Assembly (NCBI RefSeq): GCF_015533855.1
Contig: NZ_AP024154.1
Coordinates: 4,470,501 to 4,534,500 of the forward strand
Length of the DNA stretch: 64,000 nt
Reading direction: 5' to 3'
Source: Echinicola sp. 20G
Lineage (GTDB): Bacteria > Bacteroidota > Bacteroidia > Cytophagales > Cyclobacteriaceae
Under the pieces are notes generated by a model. The model was not told the DNA's origin, did no database searches, and saw nothing but the letters and a program-made list of their open reading frames with translations. Shown in pieces: positions 8,823 through 15,990 of this stretch (positions are counted from its first letter, which is position 1; each line of letters starts with the position of its first letter). The translations under genes and the position numbers were made by a program.

Positions 8823-9845
8823 TTAATGCATCAATTTGAAAATGAGTTCTTTTAATATTTCGGCTTCACTCATTCCGTTGGCATCAATACCCTTTGAACG
8901 AAGGTCGGCTTCCTTTAAGTATCCGATGTTATCAATAACCTTGCCTAAAGGGTAGTTTTTGGAGGCAATCATGTATTCTTTCATAAAGTATGGATTCACT
9001 TTAAGTTTTCCTGCCAACTCACGCTCTCCCAGTTTTTTGTTGGAATGTACCAAAAGTAAACGGGAAAAATGAAGGTATAAAAGTGCTATAATCGGGATTA
9101 AAGGGTTTGATTTTGGATTTTGACTGAAATAGCTGATGATTTTATTGGCTTTCAAAATATCCCTAAAACTCAAAGCCTTGGTCAGTTCAAAGTTGTTATA
9201 GTCCTTATTGATCCCTATAAACTGTTGGATATGATTACTATCAATCTGGATAGGCTCGCTGAAGTTGATCAACATCTTGTCAATCTCATTGGTCAATACT
9301 TCCAAATTATTGCCGATGGATTCTGCAATGATCTGGCATGCCTTTGGCTCAATGGTAAAGGACTTGCTCTTAAGGTAACTGTCTATCCAAGGACTCAACT
9401 TGTACTCAGGGACTTTGTCAGACTTCACCAATACAGCTTTTTTGTCCAAGTCTTTGGCCAATGCTTTTCGACCATCCAACACCTTGTACTTATGGGCAAA
9501 TACCAAAATCGTACTAGGCAAAGGATTGGAGAGGTAATTAATCAAAAGACTGTCCCCTGCTTCCTTGCCCAAATCAGGCAGATTTTGAGCTTCTTTGACA
9601 ATAACCACTTGTCTTTCTGCCATCATGGGAAACCTTCTGGCATTGGTCAGCACCTGACTCATGGTGGCATCTTTGCCATACATCATGATCTGATTAAAAC
9701 CCTTCTCATGCTCAGGGATGGCATTTTTTTCAATAAATGAAGTTATCTGATCAATGAAATAAGGCTCGTCACCCTGTAAAAAATAAACGGGAGCATATTT
9801 CCCGCTTTTCAACTCTTTTAAAACTGCATCAGGTTGGTTTGGCAT
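8823..9845 (-). CDS. holA: DNA polymerase III subunit delta
   Basis: Clamp-loader delta subunit, which opens the sliding clamp. At 340 aa it has the family length. The N-terminal part has YFLQGDEPYFIDQI (about 21-34), the delta version of the nucleotide-binding region without a working P-loop. The middle has RRFPMMAERQVVIVKEAQNL, close to the clamp-interaction region, and the helical C-terminal domain follows with ALLYLHFSRLLLVH. It is the first gene of the minus-strand run ending in folC. A -7 like TATATTTG lies on the minus strand at 9863-9870, about 18 bases before the ATG, without a clear -33 box. Confidence 0.92.
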   Translation of the reverse strand: MPNQPDAVLKELKSGKYAPVYFLQGDEPYFIDQITSFIEKNAIPEHEKGFNQIMMYGKDATMSQVLTNARRFPMMAERQVVIVKEAQNLPDLGKEAGDSLLINYLSNPLPSTILVFAHKYKVLDGRKALAKDLDKKAVLVKSDKVPEYKLSPWIDSYLKSKSFTIEPKACQIIAESIGNNLEVLTNEIDKMLINFSEPIQIDSNHIQQFIGINKDYNNFELTKALSFRDILKANKIISYFSQNPKSNPLIPIIALLYLHFSRLLLVHSNKKLGERELAGKLKVNPYFMKEYMIASKNYPLGKVIDNIGYLKEADLRSKGIDANGMSEAEILKELIFKLMH

Positions 9846-10063
9846 AGCTCTATATTTCTACTCAAATATAGAAATTATTGACTTGATAGGAATAATAAAA
9901 GGCTATATTCCTACCATAAAACACAACTGACCCTAAGTCAACTTTAATGAACTTCGTCCAGTGGTGATTTTAGCTTTTTCTACCCTGAATAAACTTCTTG
10001 GCAGGATAGTCTGTTAAGTATAATGTTATTAATTTTGACCAAAATTTAAAACAGTACTAGATC

Positions 10064-10783
10064 GTGAGTGATATTAATCAGGGAATAGCTTATTACAAAG
10101 AAGGGAAGTTTGAAGAAGCTTTGGATATTTTTAATCCATTGGTTTCAGAGGATCCTAAAAATGCCATGCTTTTGCTGCACCGAGGAAGAATATTATCCCG
10201 GCTTGGCAAATTGGATCAATCTCTGGCAGACTTTGATAATTTGATTCAAATTGATGCTTTCAACCCAGATTTTATAAGCGATCGGGCGGTAGTTCTTCAT
10301 CTGCTTCAGAGAAATGAAGAGGCATTGAGTGAATTGGACCGTTCTTTGAATTTAGATCCTAAGAATCCCTACCGATATTCAAGCAGAGCCTTCTTAAAAG
10401 ACAGAACCGGGGACTTAAAGGGAGCCATAGCCGATTATGAAAAAGCCATTGAGCTTGATCCGGAAGATGCAGTTGCTTATAACAATAAGGGCATTGTGGA
10501 AGAAAAATTAGGGTACAAACAAAGATCCAAACAAAGTTTTGACAAAGCCGATAAACTGGTAGGTTATCAACCTAAAGAATACAAGAGCACATCAGCCCCC
10601 AAGGAAAAGCCGCAGCTAGAACCTGAAAAGAATATTCCGTCCCAACTTGAACCTGACCAGAGTGACCCTAAGTCGGTAAGCTTTAAAGATTATTGGAAGA
10701 CTGTTGGTAAAGTCTTAGGTGACAAGGACACCAGAGCTGAATTCTTTAGCTTTCTCCAGTCCAAGTTTGGGAAAAAGAAGTGA
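10064..10783 (+). CDS. Small TPR-repeat protein
   Basis: A 239-aa protein with a GTG start (GTG AGT GAT ATT). It has no signal peptide, so it is probably cytoplasmic. Residues about 3-165 form four to five TPR motifs, for example GIAYYKEGKFEEALDIFNPL and AIADYEKAIELDPEDAVAY. These are followed by a Lys/Pro/Glu-rich linker and a short C-terminal helix with FKDYWKTVGKVLGDK. TPRs serve as protein-binding scaffolds; the partner is not evident. The stop codon directly abuts the stop of the convergent universal stress gene, so no terminator fits between them. A TAATTTTG box is at 10030-10037. Confidence 0.8.
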   Translation: MSDINQGIAYYKEGKFEEALDIFNPLVSEDPKNAMLLLHRGRILSRLGKLDQSLADFDNLIQIDAFNPDFISDRAVVLHLLQRNEEALSELDRSLNLDPKNPYRYSSRAFLKDRTGDLKGAIADYEKAIELDPEDAVAYNNKGIVEEKLGYKQRSKQSFDKADKLVGYQPKEYKSTSAPKEKPQLEPEKNIPSQLEPDQSDPKSVSFKDYWKTVGKVLGDKDTRAEFFSFLQSKFGKKK

Positions 10784-11617
10784 TCAAACTTCTTTGATCA
10801 CTAATAAGGGTTTATTGATAAAATAAGACATTTTCTTCGATAGATTTTGGGTAAAGAGTTGGTCAAACCAGCTCTTTTTTTTGCTCAAGGTCACCAGAAT
10901 ATTTCCCTTTGCTGTAATGAGGTAATTTTCCAAGCCCAAGCCAGGTTCATCTCGATAAGTCTTCAGCACGTAGCTAATTTTCTCATATCTGATAAATGGC
11001 TTGATCTCTCCGACCATGGTTTGGTGCAAAGCCCTATCGATAATTTTGCTTTTGGTCCCTACATGGACTATATCGATCTCGCTATCGTAAAAATTGGCCA
11101 ATTCCACCACCTTTTGTATAGCCAACTTATCTTCTTCCAAATAGTCAGTTGCATAAACAAATTTCCGGGGAGATTTGAAAAAAACCTTTCTCGGCACAAT
11201 CAAAACATCCTTTGAAGAATCCTCTATTACTTTGCTGGATTTGGTACCGATAAAATTGGTTTTGATATCGTTGACTCCTTCCGTGCCCATCACAATGAGA
11301 TCAATATCATTTTCATTGGCAAACTGGATGATGGTCTCTACTGTTTTACCCTCTTTTACCGCTGCAGTGCAGGATATAAGGCCTTTGTCCACGCTTTCCA
11401 AAACCACCTCGGCAACCAGGTTATCCATCTTCTTTTTCACAAATTCCAGTGATTCCTCCTTGGGGTGTCTAAAAAGCTTTCTATAATCTTCCATACTAGG
11501 TACATGGAAAAGTATCAACTCTGCCTTGTATTTCTCTCCTAACTTCGCCGCGTACTCTAATGCATTCAGCGAGCATTCTGAAAAATCAGTTGGGCAAAGA
11601 ATCTTAAAAGTTTTCAT
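10784..11617 (-). CDS. Universal stress protein, two Usp domains
   Basis: A 277-aa tandem Usp protein, cytoplasmic. Domain 1 (about 1-143) begins FKILCPTDFSECSLNALEYA and carries the ATP-binding signature G-x2-G-x9-G-T (GTEG then GTKSSKVI). Domain 2 (about 150-277) begins FVYATDYLEEDKLAI and ends KPLLVIKEV, but the matching loop is replaced by LSKKKSWFDQLF. Only the first half therefore looks ATP-binding, which is common in tandem Usps. It is convergent with the TPR gene, sharing stop-codon borders, and is followed upstream by a dehydrogenase on the same strand. Stress function is a family-level statement; no operator is visible. Confidence 0.9.
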   Translation of the reverse strand: MKTFKILCPTDFSECSLNALEYAAKLGEKYKAELILFHVPSMEDYRKLFRHPKEESLEFVKKKMDNLVAEVVLESVDKGLISCTAAVKEGKTVETIIQFANENDIDLIVMGTEGVNDIKTNFIGTKSSKVIEDSSKDVLIVPRKVFFKSPRKFVYATDYLEEDKLAIQKVVELANFYDSEIDIVHVGTKSKIIDRALHQTMVGEIKPFIRYEKISYVLKTYRDEPGLGLENYLITAKGNILVTLSKKKSWFDQLFTQNLSKKMSYFINKPLLVIKEV

Positions 11618-11646
11618 GGTTACTCTATTAGTTATTTTTGGTATTG

Positions 11647-12567
11647 TTAATATCCTTTATTTCGATCAATTTTATTAATGAGTTCTTTTCCTTCTATTAC
11701 GTTAAAGTAATTCTTTATTATCTGGGGAGCAGCTGCATCGGGATTAGTTATACTAGCAATGTGCGGTGTAATGGTAATTTTAGGATGTTCCCAAAATGGA
11801 TGCTCCTTGGACAAAGGTTCCTGTCTAAAAACGTCCAAAAGTGCTCCGGACATATAACCTTCGTCGATCGCTTCAATCAAATCCTCTTCATTCAAATGTT
11901 TTCCTCTAGCCACATTGATCAAATAGGTGCCTTTGTTACAGCGTTTAAAAAAATCTATATTTAAAAAACCTTCTGTCTCAGGCGTTAATGGTAATAAACA
12001 TACTATTACGTTTACCTTTTGTAAAAACAATGGGAGTTGGTCACCATAGTAATATGGATGCCTGAAATCACTTTTGGCGCTGTTGCCATAGCCATAAACT
12101 TCTATTCCCAATTGCGCCAATTTATCTAGCACGTCTCCTCCTAGTTCTCCAACACCCAAAACACCTACCCTAATGGGTATTTCTGGATTGGACATGTCCC
12201 AGACTTTCCTTGCTTTGTCCTTTTTATAACGATCGATTTGACGGTGATAATTCAATACTCCCATGACCACATAGTTGGTCATCGAAAAAGTAAGCCTCGG
12301 ATCCACAATTCTGGTAATGGGAATGTCATTTGGGATGGTTTCGTCTCCTAAAATATGATCCACTCCAGCTCCCATTGAACAAATTAGCTTGAGATTTGGG
12401 AAAGCTTGTAGAGAACCTTTAGGGTGCTGCCATACCATCGCCACTTCAACACTATACGGATCTTTAATGTCAGGATAGATTTCCAAAGGGATTTCCGAAG
12501 CCGTATCTGCTAAAATCTTTAACCAAGATGCTATATCCCTATTGGGTGATATGATCGCTAAACTCAT
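11647..12567 (-). CDS. D-2-hydroxyacid dehydrogenase (glyoxylate/hydroxypyruvate reductase A-like)
   Basis: NAD(P)H-dependent reductase of 2-keto acids, cytoplasmic, 306 aa. The Rossmann motif appears as GVLGVGELGGDVLDKLAQLG at about 137-156, and the substrate-side sequence as YLINVARGKHLNEEDLIEAI. The catalytic end has EHPKITITPHIASIT, with the family His. Together with its short N-terminal domain (VAMVWQHPKGSLQAFPNLK) it resembles GhrA more than SerA. It starts 1 base before the stop of the glycosylase gene upstream, so they are co-transcribed. Glyoxylate versus hydroxypyruvate preference cannot be read from the sequence. Confidence 0.88.
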   Translation of the reverse strand: MSLAIISPNRDIASWLKILADTASEIPLEIYPDIKDPYSVEVAMVWQHPKGSLQAFPNLKLICSMGAGVDHILGDETIPNDIPITRIVDPRLTFSMTNYVVMGVLNYHRQIDRYKKDKARKVWDMSNPEIPIRVGVLGVGELGGDVLDKLAQLGIEVYGYGNSAKSDFRHPYYYGDQLPLFLQKVNVIVCLLPLTPETEGFLNIDFFKRCNKGTYLINVARGKHLNEEDLIEAIDEGYMSGALLDVFRQEPLSKEHPFWEHPKITITPHIASITNPDAAAPQIIKNYFNVIEGKELINKIDRNKGY

Positions 12568-13176
12568 TTACTTTTTACTGATATGTGGATTACCTTTTAT
12601 ATAATACCTCCAGGGTAGCAATGCATCCTCTTCCGCATAATCTACACCTACCCTAGTGCTTACACATATTTCAAAAATAGTGTTATTCATTTCACTTCCA
12701 ATGTAAATTATACCATTTTCTTGAAATAACAACTTATCATTATGCTTTAAGTTTAATCCCAAAGCCTGTGCAACTTTGCCCGGTCCATTGCCAAGTAGCA
12801 ATTCATTGGAAGTATTTCGTCTATTTTTCATGATCTCAACTCCTTCAATGGGCTGAACAGCACGCACTAATACCGCCTTGGCTACTCCATCTTCATGGGT
12901 CACAATATTAAAAAGATGATGGATTCCATAGCAAAGATAAACATAACTCCTTCCACCTTCTTTAAACATTACTTCGGTTCTTTTCGTAAGCTTGTTTGGA
13001 AAAGCATGGCACGCTTTATCAATGGTTCCATCATAGGCTTCAGTTTCAACTATCCTGGCCGACGTATACAAGCCGTCAATCTGTGTGACTATGATTTTCC
13101 CTAAAAGATCTTTGGCTATTTCTGTGACATTTTTCTTCAAAAAGAATCCCTTTGGAAGAATTTTAATATCTTTCAT
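12568..13176 (-). CDS. DNA-3-methyladenine glycosylase (AAG/MPG family)
   Basis: Base-excision enzyme removing alkylated purines. At 202 aa it matches the AAG family. Motifs are LLGKIIVTQIDG, then the catalytic Glu region RIVETEAYDG (about 41-50), KACHAFPNK, RSYVYLCYGIHHLFNIV (the base-pocket segment) and GNGPGKVAQALG. All key parts look intact. The gene heads a two-gene unit with the 2-hydroxyacid dehydrogenase and is divergent from the DUF2911 gene across a 90-base A/T-rich spacer. A minus-strand TAGTTTTG box is at 13231-13238, with no convincing -33. Confidence 0.93.
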   Translation of the reverse strand: MKDIKILPKGFFLKKNVTEIAKDLLGKIIVTQIDGLYTSARIVETEAYDGTIDKACHAFPNKLTKRTEVMFKEGGRSYVYLCYGIHHLFNIVTHEDGVAKAVLVRAVQPIEGVEIMKNRRNTSNELLLGNGPGKVAQALGLNLKHNDKLLFQENGIIYIGSEMNNTIFEICVSTRVGVDYAEEDALLPWRYYIKGNPHISKK

Positions 13177-13266
13177 CGCTTGTTAATGTACTTTAATATC
13201 TAAAATTTAGTGCTCATTTAAAACCTTTGTCAAAACTAATTACAATTTATTAAATCGTTTTACCTT

Positions 13267-14118
13267 ATGAATTTAAGAACAAGTGTCCTGTTGATTTTCT
13301 TGATGGCTTTCTCCACAGGAGTCTTGACAGCCCAACAAATCCAAATGCCACAGGCAAGTCCAGCTGCTAGCATTAGTCAAAAAATTGGTCTTACAGACGT
13401 CAAAGTCGATTACAGTAGACCCAGTGTAAAAGGCAGGAAGATTTTTGGTACTTTGGTGCCTTATGGAGAAGTATGGAGAACAGGTGCCAATTCCAGTACA
13501 AAAATCACTTTCAGTACTGATGTAATTCTAGAGGGTAATAAAGTGCCAGCAGGGACTTATGCCTTGTATACTATTCCTGGTAAAAAGGATTGGACCTTTA
13601 TCCTATCCAATAACCTTGAACTTTGGGGAGCTATAGGGTACATGGATGACAAAGATGTTGTTAGGTTTACCGTCCCAAGCAAAAAAAGTCCCGAAGCATA
13701 TGAAACCATGGAAATCAGTTTTAACGACATGACTGATTCAGGTGCTTCTTTGAACTTACATTGGGAAAAAACCGCTGTTGGATTTAAGATTGAGACTGAA
13801 GTAGAACCTGTAGTAATGAATCAAATCCAAGAAATGGTTATTGATCAAAACACGGAAAATCCAGGATTACTGTATCAAGCTGCTTCTTACTACTATTCCA
13901 TCGATAAGGATATGGAGCAGGCTCATGAGTGGATTGAAAAATCCGTTGAAGCAGATCCTAAATACTGGACCATGCACTTAAAAGCTAAGATAGAGGAAAA
14001 ATTAGGCATGAAAGATGAAGCGATTGCCAGTGCCCAGCTTTCCAGCGAAATGGCCAAAGAAGCCAAGAACATGGATTATGTAGGACTTAACGAAAGGTTG
14101 ATCAAAGCCATCAAATAA
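13267..14118 (+). CDS. DUF2911 secreted protein
   Basis: A 283-aa exported protein. The signal peptide is about 1-22 (LLIFLMAFSTGVLTAQQIQM). The DUF2911 domain runs about 27-180, with DVKVDYSRPSVKGRKIFG and VPYGEVWRTGANSSTKITF, both characteristic, and GTYALYTIPGKKDWTFILS. The C-terminal 90 residues are helical and TPR-like (NPGLLYQAASYYYSIDKDME). The family is widespread in Bacteroidota with no established biochemical role. It stands alone, and a strong palindromic terminator lies 13 bases after its stop. Confidence 0.88.
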   Translation: MNLRTSVLLIFLMAFSTGVLTAQQIQMPQASPAASISQKIGLTDVKVDYSRPSVKGRKIFGTLVPYGEVWRTGANSSTKITFSTDVILEGNKVPAGTYALYTIPGKKDWTFILSNNLELWGAIGYMDDKDVVRFTVPSKKSPEAYETMEISFNDMTDSGASLNLHWEKTAVGFKIETEVEPVVMNQIQEMVIDQNTENPGLLYQAASYYYSIDKDMEQAHEWIEKSVEADPKYWTMHLKAKIEEKLGMKDEAIASAQLSSEMAKEAKNMDYVGLNERLIKAIK

Positions 14119-14131
14119 ATAGAAAATATTC

Positions 14132-14175
14132 AATTCAAAAAGGCCATCCGCCTAGGCGGATGGCCTTTTTGAATT
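14132..14175. terminator. 44-base perfect palindrome, bidirectional terminator
   Basis: Two 22-base arms meet at CCTAGG with no mismatch. GGCCATCCGCC is the G/C-rich core, flanked by AAAAA on the left and TTTTT on the right, so it can work in both directions. It serves the DUF2911 gene (plus) and the symporter gene (minus). The right arm reaches into the symporter's stop codon at 14174-14176. Confidence 0.92.
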
Positions 14176-15889
14176 ATACTTTATCTTTCTGAGGACTAAA
14201 CAATTGAAAAACTGCCGATAACAACATTAAGAGTAAACAGCCAATGGCGTTGTACCACAAATAGCCAATATCAATTGAAATACCGAAAAGCTCACTTCCA
14301 TTTTTCCAGTGAATCAATAGAATAACTACTTCAGTGACCAAAGCCGCAAGAAATACTGCATTGCCCCTCACCCATTTCATGTAAAAACCTACTAAGAATA
14401 TGCCCAATATGGTTCCATAAAAAAGGGATCCCAATAAGTTTACTGCCTGGATTAGGTTTTCAAACAAGGTCGCATAAGTAGCAAAAAGTATGGCAAAAAC
14501 TCCCCAAACCGCCGTCATTAATTTTGAAGACAGTGTATAATGGCGTTCATTTTGATTTTTGTTGATTGACCTTTTATAAATATCGATGGTGGAAGTGGCT
14601 CCCAAAGCATTCAATTCTGAGGCTGTACTGGACATGGCTGCTGAGAATATGACAGCAAATAATAAGCCCACTACCCCCTGAGGTAGATAGTCCATCACAA
14701 AACGCATAAAAACGTAATCAGTATCTCTTGTTTCTGCATTGGGTTCATTTTTTAAGATCAGTTCCTTGACATCCGATCGGATGGCTTCTTGCTCTTCCTG
14801 TTTGGTGCTTATTTCTGCTCTTAGCTCATTAACTTTTTCCTCATTACCCTCCTTTTGCGCATCAATCATTGACCTCAGCACCAAATTCTTTTCTTCAAAA
14901 GTTGCTGAATAATCAGACTGCAGTTGTTCGAAATCATCTTTATACTCACTTTGAGCTAACTTTTCGGTTTGTACCTTATTGAAAAATATAGGTGGTTCAT
15001 AAAATTGATAAAACACAAACACCATCACACCTATAAATAAGATGATAAACTGCATGGGAACTTTGAGAAAGCCATTCGTAATCAAGCCCATTCTGCTTTC
15101 CTTCAAGGAACGTCCGCTAAGGTACCTTTGTACCTGAGATTGATCCGTCCCAAAATAGGACAGAAAAAGAAACAAAGCCCCAGTGATACCCGACCAGAAA
15201 TTGTACCGATCTCCCAAATCAAATTCAAAATTAACGATGTTCAACTTCCCCATTTTTCCAGCTACGTGCATGGCATCGTCAAAAGAAACAGGAAGCATAT
15301 TGATCACTAAAATCCCGGCCAATATCATTCCACCCATCATTACAGTCATTTGCTGTTTTTGAGTGATTGAAACCGCTTTTGTCCCCCCTGATACAGTGTA
15401 AATGATAACAACCAAACCAATAAAAATATTGGTAAAGGTTAGGTTCCAATTCAATAAGGTGGAGAGAATAATGGCAGGTCCATAGATTGTAATTCCTGCG
15501 GCCAGACCTCTTTGGACAAGAAAGAGAAATGCAGCCAGTGTTCTAGTTTTTAAATCAAACCTGGATTCCAAAAACTCATAAGCAGTGTATACTCTTAACC
15601 TGTAGTAAATCGGAATAAAAGTAACCGATAAAATAATCATGGCTATTGGAAGACCAAAATAGAACTGGACGAAACGCATCCCATCCTGATAGGCCTGTCC
15701 TGGAGTACTCAAAAAAGTAATGGCAGATGCTTGGGTAGCCATGATCGAAAGGCCTATTGTCCACCAGCCGAGTTCACCCCCTCCTCTCAAATAGCTATAC
15801 ATGTCTTTGGGACCATAGGTTTTATAGATCCCATAGCCAATAATGGATATTAACGTCCCAAAAAGGACGATCCAGTCTAGATTACTCAT
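14174..15889 (-). CDS. Sodium:solute symporter (SSS family)
   Basis: A 571-aa multi-pass inner-membrane Na+-coupled transporter. The N-terminus begins LDWIVLFGTLISIIGYGIY, and the family sequence GGELGWWTIGLSIMATQASAITFLSTPGQ lies in the first 70 residues. Further helices follow to the end. A charged, coiled-coil-like insert lies at about 286-370, with QSDYSATFEEKNLVLRSMI and ELRAEISTKQEEQEAIRSD, between two helices. The substrate is not evident; sugars, sialic acid, amino acids or proline are all possible in this family. It overlaps the upstream 34-aa peptide gene by the ATGA type of junction, and PIG-L precedes that. Confidence 0.9.
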   Translation of the reverse strand: MSNLDWIVLFGTLISIIGYGIYKTYGPKDMYSYLRGGGELGWWTIGLSIMATQASAITFLSTPGQAYQDGMRFVQFYFGLPIAMIILSVTFIPIYYRLRVYTAYEFLESRFDLKTRTLAAFLFLVQRGLAAGITIYGPAIILSTLLNWNLTFTNIFIGLVVIIYTVSGGTKAVSITQKQQMTVMMGGMILAGILVINMLPVSFDDAMHVAGKMGKLNIVNFEFDLGDRYNFWSGITGALFLFLSYFGTDQSQVQRYLSGRSLKESRMGLITNGFLKVPMQFIILFIGVMVFVFYQFYEPPIFFNKVQTEKLAQSEYKDDFEQLQSDYSATFEEKNLVLRSMIDAQKEGNEEKVNELRAEISTKQEEQEAIRSDVKELILKNEPNAETRDTDYVFMRFVMDYLPQGVVGLLFAVIFSAAMSSTASELNALGATSTIDIYKRSINKNQNERHYTLSSKLMTAVWGVFAILFATYATLFENLIQAVNLLGSLFYGTILGIFLVGFYMKWVRGNAVFLAALVTEVVILLIHWKNGSELFGISIDIGYLWYNAIGCLLLMLLSAVFQLFSPQKDKV

Positions 15890-15990
15890 GAATAATAATG
15901 GGTAATGGCAGAGAAAATCAAAATCATTCCGGCCAGTGCAAGAATTAGTAGTAAATACAGTTTATTCCAGTTTACCGACGGTTCATCCAT
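15886..15990 (-). CDS. 34-aa single-pass membrane peptide
   Basis: Short reading frame on the minus strand from ATG at 15990 to TGA at 15888-15886. It encodes 34 residues: a polar head (MDEPSVNWNK), one hydrophobic segment LYLLLILALAGMILIFSA and a short tail THYYS. Its start overlaps the last 8 bases of PIG-L, and its stop overlaps the symporter ATG (ATGA), so all three should be translationally coupled. The hydrophobic segment, length and coupling are seen. A role as an accessory subunit of the symporter is inference by analogy with small subunits of other transporters. Confidence 0.62.
   Translation of the reverse strand: MDEPSVNWNKLYLLLILALAGMILIFSAITHYYS

Noticed and set aside
9120..9740. 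206-codon frame opposite holA
   Set aside because: Antisense to a firmly identified gene; composition and lack of family features fit a shadow frame.
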